DNA of 64,000 nt. Origin: Antitrichia curtipendula. Its lineage: Eukaryota; Streptophyta; Bryopsida; Hypnales; Leucodontaceae. Location of the stretch: positions 40,427,912 through 40,491,911 of the forward strand of contig OX579636.1 of the NCBI GenBank assembly GCA_951230915.1. The letters are read 5' to 3'. The translations under genes and the position numbers were made by a program. Shown here one piece after another: positions 25,306 through 36,485 of the stretch (the first letter of the stretch is position 1; each line of letters opens with the position of its first letter). The notes below the pieces were generated by a model. The model did no database searches. It worked only from the letters and a program-made list of their open reading frames with translations, and had not been told where the DNA came from.

Positions 25306-25329
25306 CAACTCATGTCATTCACAGATGCA

Positions 25330-26767
25330 GCAAACTCAATACACCTCATTCCGCGCCGTCCGATGCGGCACAACGTGGCCACAGCCGTCCGATCAGTGCC
25401 ATCCCACAGCTAGCATACAGGGCAACAACAACGAACGGCGATGATAGACGAACGCGGCATCAATCGTCCCCGTTCGTCGTCCCTGTTGCACGTACAAACC
25501 TCATCCACCCGACCGACAAACGGCGACGACGAAGCCGATCGTCGGAAGGACGAAATCCACCCACTATTGCAGCAGACGAGGCTGTCTTGTGTCAGTCGTC
25601 GTAAGCCCGAAATTACTACAAACGGGGGTTTGTGGCGCAAGATCAACGAGCGTAACGGCGAATTGATGATCTTGCATGGTGCCTGCTGCTCGCTGCAGAT
25701 TTTATTTCGAACGTGCAGGTCTTGGGGATGGTGGAGAGAGACGACGCTTGACAAAGCTTGAGCAGCTTGCGAACCTTGAGAAGCTTGAGGAAGCAGCCAA
25801 CGTCGTCCATTTCGTCGAGTTTGGGGATTGCTACCAACATGGAAAGCTGGGGATGCGTCGAATCAGGGATGACGATGTTGGGGATGCTGCGGGTCGTGAA
25901 CTTTGTCGCTCGCTAGCGAAGCCGGGAACAGGGGAAACTCAGGTTGCGTTACATGGTGGCGATGGCGGTGAGAGTTTTGTGCTGATTTGATGTGAAGGTG
26001 AGTTTACGACGTTTCTTGTAGGTTATGGATCAATGCGAATTGGTTCTTGGGATGCAGATTTGGTTACTGTTTGATTTGGTGTGGGATTGGGACGTACGAT
26101 GTTGGTGATGAGGCGAGGTTTTCCTTTGCCCTAGCTTCAGATTGCACGTAAAGTCTTGTCTGGTTGCGTTGTTTATGCATTAGGTAGCTATGGTGATTTT
26201 AAAATATCGGTCCATGTGGTAGGGAAATGGGGCCGCGTGGCGGGCGTTGCGTGATGTGTTAATGGTTTTGGAGAGTATGGTGATGACGAGGGAGGTCTAG
26301 ATGAGGGTTTTCGAATTGGATGGGTTTTTGAAATATGGGGTTTGCGCTAGAGCTTTAAAGCTTAGGTTTGACTGATTCTGAAAGAAGTAGAGAAGAAATG
26401 AAGCGATTTTACGTGATAATGTTGCGTTGAATCTACGGTGATGGCCATGGCGGCAAGGGTCGGCATGATGTTGACTGCTGGAGAATTTCTCATTTTCTTG
26501 ACGTGCGAATCGCATATGATATTTCGGTTTCCGCGACTGCATGATGGATTTGATGAAATCTTGTGCATGCATGCGCTCGCATCTAATTGCATGTGGGCTG
26601 ATTTATTATTTGTGGGTGCAGTGAATTGGGTTTGAATTTGCATTGGGGAGGGTGACGGGGGATCGGAGCGATTTGGCGAATTGGACGTATTATTTAGGGT
26701 GCAGAGGAGGGTGGTGTATGCAAATGCGTTGAATTGCATTGAAGGGGTGTCTGGTTGGGAAGAAACG
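25330..26767 (+). promoter_or_regulatory. CpG-rich promoter and 5' untranslated region of the DRIP-like gene
   Basis: Base composition changes sharply here from AT-rich to GC- and CpG-rich, as at plant promoters and first exons. Several 60-115-codon ORFs overlap on both strands, as expected of CpG-rich untranslated DNA; none has a domain. A good donor, AAG|GTGAGT at 25998, and an acceptor, TTTGTGGGTGCAG, ending at 26621 would define a 624-bp intron in the 5' UTR. That leaves an untranslated segment from 26622 to the ATG at 26768. The transcription start is not identifiable by eye. Confidence 0.5.
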
Positions 26768-28363
26768 ATGCCCTTTGGCGGGAGAGACGGCGTGGCCTTC
26801 ATGGAATTGCGCGTCCCGAAGGCCCCACTCTTGACGTGCCTGACGTGCCCACTGTGCCATTACCTGATCCGCGAGGCCACCACCATCGCGGAGTGCCTGC
26901 ACACGTTTTGTCGCGAGTGCATCACCGCGGAGCTCCGCCATGGCGAGTCGGACTGCTGCCCGATGTGCCAAGTGAACCTCGGCACGCTGCCGCTGGAGAA
27001 GCTGCGTGCGGACCACCAACTGAACGACCTCAAGGAGAAACTGTTCCCGAGCAACGCGAAGAAGCGCAAGCCCGGCGTGTCGATCGGCAGTCCCGGCACG
27101 TCGAACGCCACTCGGCGGAAAGAGAGGTCGCTGTACTCGCTCGGGGTGAAGGGCCCGCCAGCCGTGAATCCGGGCTACGCCAGTCGCAAGACGCGAGCAT
27201 TGCCAAACTCGCCTGGCAGCAGCAGCTCAGACGAGGAGCTCGAGGATGAGGGCGACGATGACGACGAAGACGACGTCTCAGATGACTCGCCCACCACCAT
27301 TCTGAAACTCTCTCACAACGGCGGATCCCGACGAGCTTCTCCGGACGAGGCTCCCGAAGCGAAGGTGTACCCGCATTCCGAGCCTCGACGGCGGGCAGAG
27401 GACTCGCCGTTGACACCCTCGAGAGGCGACGGGGAGCTGCACTTGCGATCGATTGCCGGGCCCTGGACCACATCCAAGCTGAGCCACCGACTGGCGCAGA
27501 CCGTCTCCAATGGCAACATCAAAGCCTCGGGATCGTTACCCGGGCCGAGAATCGTGCGGGGCTCCCGAAAGAGCAACGGATCGTCCATCCCCGCTCGAGC
27601 TCCTCGCGTTCCCGAGTTTCCTTCGGCACTGGACGCTCTGGCGCAAGTGGCCAACGCAGATGCCGCCATGGAAGAGACGGGCTCCGGAGCTGCGTCCCCA
27701 TCCCCCCCGCTCGACCTGCGCACCCCAGGCAAGTCCTTGCCCGGCCACAGGGACAGCAAGGAGGGATTGCTGGCCAAGGGGGGCTCCGGTCTCATCAAGG
27801 ACAGCGTCCCAGCAACTGCAAACGGGCAGTCGTTGCAATCACGTCTGAAACAAACTCTGAACGGTGTGATGGACCGGCCTTCCATTTTGCGCAACAATTC
27901 CCGTCCATTTTCGGGAGCCACGGCTGCAGGTCAATCATCCGGGACTTCTACGAACGGAATATGGTTTCACTTGGAATCAGGAGATGTTCAAGCCAACGAT
28001 GATGCTCTCCCACCCTTGTCCTCCCCTTATGTTCGAATCAAGGACGGAAAGCTGCCGGTGTTTCTCGTGAAGACGTATCTCGTTCAGAAGCTGGCACACA
28101 AAGTCAAAACCGAGATGGAAGTGGAAATCACGTGCCGGGGTCAGCCGGTGGTGTCAAGTCTACCTTTGGAGAGCATCCGTGACATCTGGTTCAGTGCTCA
28201 GATTTCTGATCCACCCCAAGCTCATGCTCAAACTCAAGCCCAAGCACAAGGGGAGACTTCAACGGCTCCAGCAAATGGAAAGAGCGCTGCAGACTTTCCT
28301 ACGGCAAAAGACTTCCTGATGGTGCTGACGTATAGACGGCATCGGAAACCTCGAATCAACTGA
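26768..28363 (+). CDS. DRIP: DRIP-like RING/RAWUL E3 ubiquitin-protein ligase
   Basis: A 531-codon uninterrupted frame. Residues 27-67 form a C3HC4 RING finger (C27-x2-C30-x12-C43-x-H45-x2-C48-x2-C51-x12-C64-x2-C67), followed by the plant DRIP signature LPLEKLRADHQLNDLKEKLF. An acidic serine/aspartate/glutamate stretch lies at about 152-176, then a long low-complexity linker. From about 397 the C-terminal RAWUL (ubiquitin-like) domain runs to the end, with a Gln/Ala-rich insertion (QAHAQTQAQAQGE) inside it. In Arabidopsis, DRIP1/2 are nuclear Polycomb-RING-like ligases that ubiquitinate the drought regulator DREB2A; that target is known there and only inferred here. I chose the ATG at 26768 because upstream in-frame codons lack ATG; an in-frame ATG at 26801 is an alternative that would leave the RING intact. 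The coding part has no intron, unusual for what I recall of DRIP genes in flowering plants. Codons are GC-rich compared with the surroundings. Confidence 0.93.
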   Translation: MPFGGRDGVAFMELRVPKAPLLTCLTCPLCHYLIREATTIAECLHTFCRECITAELRHGESDCCPMCQVNLGTLPLEKLRADHQLNDLKEKLFPSNAKKRKPGVSIGSPGTSNATRRKERSLYSLGVKGPPAVNPGYASRKTRALPNSPGSSSSDEELEDEGDDDDEDDVSDDSPTTILKLSHNGGSRRASPDEAPEAKVYPHSEPRRRAEDSPLTPSRGDGELHLRSIAGPWTTSKLSHRLAQTVSNGNIKASGSLPGPRIVRGSRKSNGSSIPARAPRVPEFPSALDALAQVANADAAMEETGSGAASPSPPLDLRTPGKSLPGHRDSKEGLLAKGGSGLIKDSVPATANGQSLQSRLKQTLNGVMDRPSILRNNSRPFSGATAAGQSSGTSTNGIWFHLESGDVQANDDALPPLSSPYVRIKDGKLPVFLVKTYLVQKLAHKVKTEMEVEITCRGQPVVSSLPLESIRDIWFSAQISDPPQAHAQTQAQAQGETSTAPANGKSAADFPTAKDFLMVLTYRRHRKPRIN

Positions 28364-29762
28364 GGGAAAGGATTCGGTTTTTATTTTTATTTTTGTGCTT
28401 CTTGGATGTATGCAAGTTCTTGTCAGGGTTTGCTTTAAAAACGCTTGGCCTCCGGATGCAAGGGCTACTGCATACATCAAAGATTTTTCTGAGTGAGTAA
28501 TTAGGACCTATAGAGAGTGCATTCTAGGCTGGCAGGTAAGTAGTGAGCATGTTGAGCCCAAGGTTCGGCGATTTTGTAGATTGATCGATTGACTTGTACC
28601 GTGTCTTTTTTTTTAAACTGTATCAGACATCGAGTGCTGTGGCATTCAGTTTTTTCGATAAGGGAGCGTAATTCTCTAGGCGGCAGATTTACTGATCAGG
28701 GAACGCATTTGCTCAAGTGATTTGCTTCTTGGATGACTGCCGTGATGGTGGAATAGGAGCACGCCTCATGGTAGGAATAGAATCACGATGCATTGGAACT
28801 TTTTGGAACTGATGTGCAGGTTCCTAAATTTGCTTCTGCGTAACTTAGTTCATAAATTCGACTGAAACGTGCAGCCGTAAGAAATTGTGGATCTTAATTG
28901 CTTGAGTTTTCTCTGTAACTGACCCGTGATTGCTGGCCTTAGGGTGGAGTGGTCTTCAAGTGGAAGCACCCATCATTGAAAAGTTGGATCTAATGATTAC
29001 TTCCGTTTAGAAAGGTTGAGGGATGTACAAGAATTGTGATTTGGTACAAAAATTATGTGATTTTGGTGATACGAAACCACAGGTAGCGCCTTTCTGTTCC
29101 ACGATATTTGTCCCTTTCAGGCGGGGAAGCTGTTTCAACTGACTGATACTCTGGATGTGAGTACTAAGCTTAAGCTTATGAGTTTTTTGCGAATTGCTGG
29201 ATTCACTTCATGAAACCAAAATTGAGATGTACTCCGTATTATTTTGAAATTGGACTTGACGAGAGTCTATTCCTACTGGTGAATGTTGACCTCGTTCGTA
29301 GCCCTGTTTTTACGTACTCTTCACGCACCTCGGTAATATTGACTCAGCTTTGCAGATTTGGTTCCTGTCTTGCACGCATTTCAGTGCCTGAATGAGTGGT
29401 TGACCGCCCATGTGTCAGAACGTTTTCATCAGTCTGTCAGAAAGTCAGATTGTTGATATACGCTGATACGTTGATACAGTTATCAAGATAGAAAGTGTCT
29501 GCCAACAGGGTGTGTTTTTCTGTCGTGGAGCAATTTTAACATTCAATTCCATCGTTTTCCTGGAGTTGTGAATTCACGGCCATAACATTATTAACCTTCA
29601 CCCTTTTGCGCCCTTTTGCTCCCCCAAAATCAGGAGCCCCTCAGTGAATGAGATTCCAATCTCTAACAGCATTGAAATAAAGTCAGAGTGCACAACCAAT
29701 GAGATCTACCACTTTTAAACCTAATTCTTCCCCTAGGCATCCCGGGGAGCATAACCAGCCAG
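28364..29762 (+). other. 3' untranslated region and downstream flank of the DRIP-like gene
   Basis: Mixed-composition DNA gradually losing GC. A T-rich patch follows the stop (28378-28395). No clear AATAAA or second gene was seen; the short ORFs have no domain. Confidence 0.45.
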
Positions 29763-30710
29763 TTAACCCCTAAAGGACCAGGGGGATTTTCCAAGGAGAC
29801 GTTCCAAAAATTGCGACTTTTTGGTATGTTATTCAAAAAAGAAAATCAAAACTTTTTTTTGGAACTTCAACCGTACAAAACTAAAGTAAAGTATTTTACC
29901 AAAGTGTAGAAAAAATTTCAGCCCTTTTCACCGCGTGGATTGAAAGATTATAGCATTTGAAGTGAGAAAAAAACCTTTTCCAATCCTGCGAAACAGGGTC
30001 ATCAGACTTCGGGCTCATTTGGAGTAAAATTTTTGTTCTACACAAACATGAGATTTTTGACCATTCATAAATATATGATATTAGGTTCACTGAAAAAAAA
30101 ATTTAGAAGAAAATATAGAGCCTAACTTATTCTAAATCACCTTGCAATGCAAAGAGGTTAAGTGAATTGGCAATACACTAATCCTTTTTTTGTGCAATGA
30201 GGAAATATTTTATTTGAAATCCAAACGGTGATAAATTAGAGACTAACATTTGGAATATTTGGCAAAAATTTCAAGAATTTTGACTTCACTAATTGCAAGA
30301 TAATAAGGTTTGAAGTTAGAAGAAAATGTTTTTTCTTGAAACTACCCCAACATAGCTAACAAAGTTTGACTCCTCTTAGAATGTGATTTGACAACAAAAA
30401 TTTGTTTTTTTCTAGACAATTGTATGCCATATTTTAGTAGTTACATACATGCCAAATTTCAAAACTCAATGATCTTTTTTGCAAAAGATTCTCCAAAGAT
30501 TCCCAAATTGCCCAAGTTGCCCGAAAAGTTCAGAGCAACATGACTTTTGATCTAGGCACCCGATCGGAATAAATGAGTTTTTCACGAAGGAAGTACATGT
30601 TTACACATTGTGTCCAAATTTCATGAACATCCAACCGAAAATGACTTTGTAGGAACCTACCCAAGATTTCTTGCGTACGTTGAACGGACACTTGGTCCTT
30701 TAGGGGTTAA
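29763..30710. mobile_element. TTAA-flanked non-autonomous element, best-preserved large copy
   Basis: TTAA at 29763-29766 and 30707-30710. The terminal inverted repeats CCCCTAAAGGACCA / TGGTCCTTTAGGGG are perfect over 14 bases. The interior is 948 bp, AT-rich and non-coding, with segments shared with 12280-12430. This copy gives the cleanest terminal sequence for the family. Confidence 0.8.
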
Positions 30711-30793
30711 CAATGTTATAGCTAGGGTGAATTGATCCCCTCAAAACCCCAATCAAGGATAATTTTAGAAAATGGTTGAGTAATTACCTATTG

Positions 30794-30938
30794 TAAGATG
30801 AAGACACCCATTCCTGTCCATGTACCCAATTCCCTCGTGATGTACCAAGGGTGCACATTTTCAAGAGTAAGAATGTACTCTATTGGTGTTTTTTTGACGA
30901 AATTGGGTACATGGACGGGATTGGGTGCTTTCACCTTA
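30794..30938. mobile_element. Short MITE with about 40-bp terminal inverted repeats
   Basis: The left end TAAGATGAAGACACCC and the next 25 bases (gtccatgtacccaatt) are complementary to the right end (aattgggtacatggac ... TTTCACCTTA). 145 bp. The 66-codon ORF spanning it is a by-product of the palindrome. Confidence 0.8.
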
Positions 30939-31022
30939 GTGACTTACAGTTTAAAAGATTGGAATCTCTGTAGAACTTGTAGTTTGTGTGCTCATTAAGC
31001 TTACCGATCTACCCTTCTACTC

Positions 31023-31326
31023 TAAAGTAGTGTGCTTTTAAAACGACCTTTTAAGAGCTGATTGCATTTTGGGGAAACTAAACTCTTTGAAACAATTTTC
31101 AATAAATTTTTGTAGGAAGAAAAATGGGATTAGTGTGTAACCCAAGTCATTTCATATTTTAGGGACCTTTGTGGAATTTGTTAAGAATTTTGAAGTTGAA
31201 ACACAGTGGTCACTAAAAGTGACCTTTGCTTAAATGTACATTGTTGGTACATTGAAGAAAGTAAAATGTACCTCTATGTTAGAGGTTGCTTTTAGAGTAG
31301 GTTGGCTCTTAGAGCACCTTACTTTA
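31023..31326. mobile_element. TAAGGTAG-family MITE-like element
   Basis: Ends TAAAGTAGTGTGCTTTTAAA and the complement of TAAAGTAAGGTGCTCTAAGA. The core 'acccaagtcatttcatattt' and the internal TGTACATT palindrome match 62222-62527. Confidence 0.75.
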
Positions 31327-34292
31327 TCTTGTTCATTGTCAACTAATTGGTCCTATATCACTCTTTCTACTAGGGTAAACCAACCTATAATAAGCAGAAT
31401 GATTGGTTTGCTCTGTTGACATTGTTGAGAATCTTTACATTTTTTTTTATGTTAAGGCAAATGGAAGAAATAGAAAGAGCAATTGAAATTTTATTTTTTC
31501 TGACAAAGTATAAATCTATTAATTTTTTAAGTGAGTTGCCTAATTGACCCCAAAGAATCTTTAGACTCCCCCCAAACCAACACAATTTGGCACCATATTG
31601 GTCATCTTACTCACTTAAAGCAATTAAAATATTTCTAAACATGGCTACAACAAAAAGGTCTAAAAAAGAACTTCTTGAAATGAATTTACATTCAAAAGGT
31701 GGAAGTTCCTATTTCAATCACTAATCACTCTATCACCATCATTCAAGACATTGATTATAACCACTAACTCAAATTAATGTTAGTAGCCCAAATCTCATTT
31801 ACTAAAAAAATTTGTCATGGGTTGATGCAAGACTTTAATGGGTCATTCTCTATGTTTTTCTTGTAACAGGTCATTTGCATGTCATAGGTTAATTTATCAT
31901 AATAGAAGTGGTGGTCTACATGCAACAATGAATAGTATTAAAACATGGTGCTCAAAGTCTATATTGGCACTAGCTTGGTGCCAATTGATGGGCCTTGGGT
32001 CCCTTGCTTGGCACTATTTGGGATACCAATTATGAAAAAATTTACATACAACTTTTGTTATTCTAATAGCTAAAATTCAAGTTTTGGTGATTTACAATAA
32101 AATCTTAAAACTACAAAAAAAATAAAAATAAAAAAAATAAAAAAAATAAAATGATCAAACTAAAAAGAAATTCCACTAAAATTTGGCAATATTTACCACG
32201 GAAAAGAATGTCCGTTTCTTAGAAATTTGTGTGCCAACATTGGTAGAAAGTAGGTCATGAAGCCCCATAATAAAATGTGAAAGCTTTGGTACTGTGGCCT
32301 AGTGATCCATGACGTGCTTCCTTACTAGTATCGTGATCCTTCCACATTAAATCTTGACTTGTATTGATACCTTGAAAATAAATAAAATTATTCAAATTAA
32401 AAATAGAATAGTAAACTATAATTTAAAATTAAAATAAAAATTAAAAAAACCATTAAAATTTTAAAATTTTAAAATAGTGATAAAATAGAAAATTTTCATC
32501 AAAGGCTTTCAAAAGATAGTTTTATCATTTAAAATAAAAGATTTACTTTCTTCCTTTTGCTGGTATCTTTTGATACCTCACATGAATCATCTTAATAGTA
32601 TTCTCAAGTAGTCAAACTTTTAAAGTAAACTAACTTGAATTCTTCCTTAAAAATAAAATATTTGAGATGAGAGGATATTACAAAGAATCGCAATAGAACA
32701 AAAACAACGCTAAGGGTGTGTGTCAAATGGGCTACACATCCAAAGGGATAATCATTAGTGAGTCATAGATTGATACACCTTTGAAGTAGACTCTTTGCTA
32801 ACAAGACTCCTAATTAATTAATTGTGAATGTATCTTTAATAAATAACTATGCTTTGATCAAGCTATTGGTGTCACTTTATCAAAGTATAACTTAACTTTG
32901 TCCCTGCTAAAATAACTTTTTTTTTAGTGAGTAATGTCTTACCTAACTTTTTTCTACTTTGTCAATGTTGAGCTTCCTCTCCTTTGGTCCAAAACCAATA
33001 AATGATTCATTTGAACTTCAAAGGTAGGAGATTCTATTTGTACTACCAGTATGTGAAAGACATGGATAGTCAAACTACCTCCAGTAAACTCTTCATTCAC
33101 AATGGTCTTTGGGCTAGCCATATTATTCTAGGCATGAGGGTGATGCTAACATGCCATTTGACTATTTGTACCACTTTATTGTCATGCTATAAAACCTCTT
33201 TTATAGCAAAGATTTTTAAATATTTAAAATAAATCATTATATATTTAAAAAACCGGTTTTCTAATTTGTTACACTTTGAGTTTTCATGGTTTGAGAGACT
33301 TTTGAGTAGGGTGATTGCAAGAAAGACCGGTACTAGTTTCCGCTACAATTGGAGGAACAAGTTGCCATTAGCTATAAATTTTGGAAAATGAAGTTGACAT
33401 ATTTGAAATTTTTATTGAAGATGACTAATTTGGAAGTCATAAGATTATTTACTTTTCAAAAAAATTGAAAAACTATTCTACAATTAAATTTCAATTTAGC
33501 TAATTTGTCACACAAACTTTGTATTTTAGGGAAGTTTAGTATTTGAAGAGTACCCAAAATGAATGATCTAGAGCTAAATTTTTTGTGGTCTATTACTACA
33601 ATAGGAAGACATGTGCCTACCATAAGAAATCTAAAAATACATATTTTATGGCCTCTATACTTGTAAAAATAGAGCTCCCTTGTGTGTGCACTTCTAAACA
33701 TTGAAGATGGTTTCAACTTCCATTTTTGGGTGAAATGTGATCACTATCAAATCTCTACAAATGGCCAATTTTTAGTTTTTTTGTATTCATGATTTTCTAA
33801 TTATTATTAATTTATACCTAGTTGTATCTATTTTCTATGACAAATTGTCTTTTTTTTTTCCAAATAGTACTTTTTTAGTACTTGCAAGTAGTCAGTGGTA
33901 CTAGTAGCCGACAATTTTTCAAATCAACGACTGAGATTGTTCTGTTTCATACTACTTGTAGTACTCATAGTATTGAGCACAAAAACTACAATCTTGGCAA
34001 AACACTACCAAAATTATTCGGTCTTTCTTGCAACCACCCAGTACTCAAAAATATCATCATAGACGTGAAATTGTATGAATATATTCCTACAAGGGGTACA
34101 CATCTACAAAACAAAAATAAACTAAAAATAGCAAATTTCAAATCATTCTTCCATATGGGTGCAAATAAGGCTCCCTTATGTGCAAATTTTTAGACACTTG
34201 AAAATACTTTTCCATCATATTTTTAGAAGAATCTCATTTCTATAAAAATTTTAAGAATGTCAATTCTCGATTAAGTAATTTTTTGAATGTTT
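31327..34292. other. AT-rich intergenic sequence, no gene seen
   Basis: About 3 kb without coding signal. Contains A-rich simple sequence (32100-32160, AAATAAAA units; 32390-32480). ORFs of 65-103 codons have no domain and extreme composition. Confidence 0.5.
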
Positions 34293-34559
34293 ATGGGCAA
34301 TTTCGTTAAAATGGCGGTATTCCGTGTGCCATTTTCAAAGTGCCCATTCTAAACCATAAAAGTGACATCTAGGATAGATCTAGATTTCAAAATCTAAAAA
34401 ATCTAGATTTCAAACCGCACAATTTGAAAAATCTAAATTGTTTTATAGATTTCAGAAATCTAAGCCATGTATAGATTCCGGACCTTTTCAAAGTGCACAG
34501 TCTGAACTGTTAAAAGTGCCAAACTAACGGAATACCACCATTTTAATGAAATTGCCCAT
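34293..34559. mobile_element. MITE of the GGGCAATTTCNTTAAAATGG family
   Basis: The 32-bp left end (atgggcaatttcgttaaaat, continuing to 34324) is complementary with a few mismatches to 34528-34559. Internal nested inverted repeats (tctagatttcaaa; aaaatctagatttc) suggest a strongly folding RNA or DNA. Two shorter relatives lie in introns of the GNAT gene (37228-37416 and 38142-38281). Confidence 0.75.
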
Positions 34560-34895
34560 GTTTTCAATATATTGTAATAATTTAAACATCAAAATGACGA
34601 TTTTCTTGAAATTATTCATCAATCTATTTTGTGAATATCTTTTGACCTAAATTTTTTGTAGTTATCAAATTTGGGTGATATGTTACTCACAGTGTTATAC
34701 TAATTATCCATATATATTTTTTTTAATTCGAATATTTTTTTCCCATAGCTCACAACATTGCAAAAATGGCCCCAAATGCAACAAAAAGAGCAGGTGTTTC
34801 TTGGAATCACCGCACCCTCAAGATTCGACGCTGCGGCACTGCATTGAATTGTAAATGTTGCAGTGACGGAATCTTCACAGTTAGAGATCGACATC

Positions 34896-35790
34896 ATGGC
34901 GACTGCTACGCACTCCGGGGCAAATCCGAAGGAACCATTAATTCTAGCTACGAAACTGTGATCAGGTACGTGCACAGCCATCGTCGATCTGATTGATCAG
35001 AGATGAATCGTTCGTGTTAGATTCAGGGGTTCTAGCTTTTCCGAGAGTGATTGTCGGTGTTGTGTCGGTGTTTTGGGATCAAATTCGTTGAGTTGGAATG
35101 TTTCAGAGCGAGGAAATAGTCAGATCGTGTTCTGTAAGTAACTAGAATCGATCGATGTAAGTAGATCTGATGAGGTTTTCGCACAGGGAGTTCATATCGC
35201 GTTCCCGGTGTTAATTCCCGGTGAGTGTCAAAATTCCCACTGAACTTTAAAATTTGACACCTGTAAAAACTTTTCTATTTACAGGTATTTTGGACACATG
35301 TTGCAACTACGCGGACACAGGGAATTTTGACACTCACCGGGAATTAACACCGGGAACGCGATATGAACTCCCTGTGTCGGATATTGCCGAAGGTTCGTCA
35401 TTTTAACAATTTTGATGCTTACTGATCGATGCGCGCACCTCATCGGTGGAACGCCGCTAGTGGTCAATTTCACAAACGTCAGTTTCAATATTTCATTAGA
35501 GGTATTCCCATACTAGGCACGTTTGAGAACGTGTGTCCTGAAACATAAATTCAAACCAGTCGATCCTGGATTTTAGACCTTTATTTACATACTGGATAAG
35601 CCACTATTTTAAAGTAGGAATCCTGTCAATTTTAACGAAATTGATCGAGTACTGGAGCTCACGAAGATTCTTGCTGCTGAAGGGGCGGAGGCGAGAATCG
35701 TGGAGTGGTACCAACCTGTTGGATCCGTGAAAGACCACATCGCACGTACTTGCGTCATTCAGCTTGGAGTTCCTGTTTGATTTAATTTAG
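34896..35790 (+). pseudogene. Cysteine synthase (O-acetylserine thiol-lyase)-like N-terminal fragment
   Basis: Two translated blocks in order look like the start of a PLP-dependent cysteine synthase. Block 1 (35430-35478) reads AHLIGGTPLVVNFTN, matching the family's LIGNTPLVxLN start. Block 2 (about 35655-35775) reads AEARIVEWYQPVGSVKDHIA, matching the region with the PLP-binding lysine (GSVKDR; Lys codon at 35730-35732). A possible splice donor GTCAGT follows block 1. An ATG in good context at 34896 opens a short alanine/threonine-rich N-terminus that could be exon 1, but it stops after 21 codons unless spliced. Nothing resembling the rest of the enzyme, such as the PTSGNTG loop, is visible downstream, and the frame stops at about 35790. 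I therefore read it as a truncated gene copy. The inverted-repeat element at 35182-35376 lies between the two parts. Confidence 0.45.
35182..35376. mobile_element. Inverted-repeat MITE with perfect 57-bp ends and TCG target duplication
   Basis: Bases 35182-35238 are an exact reverse complement of 35320-35376 (57 of 57), starting CACAGGGAGTTC. The 81-base loop contains a further short palindrome. The flanks are TCG on both sides (35179-35181 and 35377-35379), a 3-bp target-site duplication. CAC-type termini with 3-bp duplications are the hallmark of the CACTA/EnSpm superfamily, so this may be a non-autonomous member. Perfect arms imply recent insertion or hairpin-mediated repair. Confidence 0.85.
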
Positions 35791-35835
35791 CAGTTTTGAG
35801 TAGGTCACAAAAGGAATGAATTATTCCGTCGATTT

Positions 35836-36054
35836 GTGTTTAAAATTTTCGACCAAAAAATGCAATGTTCCTCATTGTGTCTTATGATCAATAAAATTTG
35901 GTCACCCTCTGAATCCTATGATCATGAATCCCTGGTTAATGTCTCCATATCAATGGTCGTGCAAGCTGTGGAACTGCAGTGTGAAACCCTAATTGGGAAT
36001 GATGTGTGTAGGAAGCTGCTGAACACGGAGAAGAAGGGACCGATCACGAAGTAA
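35836..36054 (+). CDS. Unidentified 72-codon reading frame, possible exon
   Basis: The second half (AVELQCETLIGNDVCRKLL, then a lysine-rich end) has normal protein-like composition, in contrast with the chance ORFs in AT-rich DNA, and ends at TAA 36052-36054. I do not recognise it. It could be an exon remnant connected with the fragment just upstream, or chance. Confidence 0.2.
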   Translation: MFKIFDQKMQCSSLCLMINKIWSPSESYDHESLVNVSISMVVQAVELQCETLIGNDVCRKLLNTEKKGPITK

Positions 36055-36290
36055 AAATGTAAGGAATATAGAACCAAAACATATGAAGGAACAACTGAGT
36101 AATATTAAAGAACTTGAAATATTGGAATGGTTTGGCTCAATTTTTTCCTGGACATCGTCCTTATCATGTAAAACCAAACTTTTGTAGTCATTGAACAGTC
36201 AAACAAGGAACTAGTACAAGTCATAGGGGTCAAATGACTATGGAACTTCTTGTACTATGCAATAACGGTACCAATCTCAAACCAAGATAA

Positions 36291-36336
36291 TAAGGTGAGT
36301 CTGCTATCAATGGCCTTGCTCTAAAAGTCTTACTTT
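36291..36336. repeat. Deleted remnant of a TAAGG...CTTTA inverted-repeat element
   Basis: TAAGGTGAGTCTGC is followed after a few bases by the complementary-type end GCTCTAAAAGTCTTACTTTA. This looks like both ends of a TAAGGTAG-family element with the interior lost. Confidence 0.4.
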
Positions 36337-36485
36337 AAATTAAACATCCATTTGTAGGCAAACTCCAAACTGTCTTGAGTTTTTTTTGTTCTAACTTGTG
36401 GAAAAACTTAGGTCTACTTCAGTTATCACATAAGGACCCATGCGAGCAAATTGTCCTACGTAAACCGCAAAGTGTCATACAGAGC

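Noticed and set aside
25410..25990. ORFs of 104-114 codons on both strands before the DRIP-like gene
   Set aside because: Overlapping frames in CpG-rich DNA with no domain; better explained as promoter and 5' UTR.
27030..27921. Long antisense ORFs (147 and 202 codons) across the DRIP-like gene
   Set aside because: They are shadows of GC-rich codons on the sense strand; no domain, and the sense frame has clear RING and RAWUL domains.
35836..36054. 72-codon frame considered as the end of the cysteine synthase-like gene
   Set aside because: Its sequence does not resemble the C-terminus of that family; kept only as a low-confidence unidentified frame.
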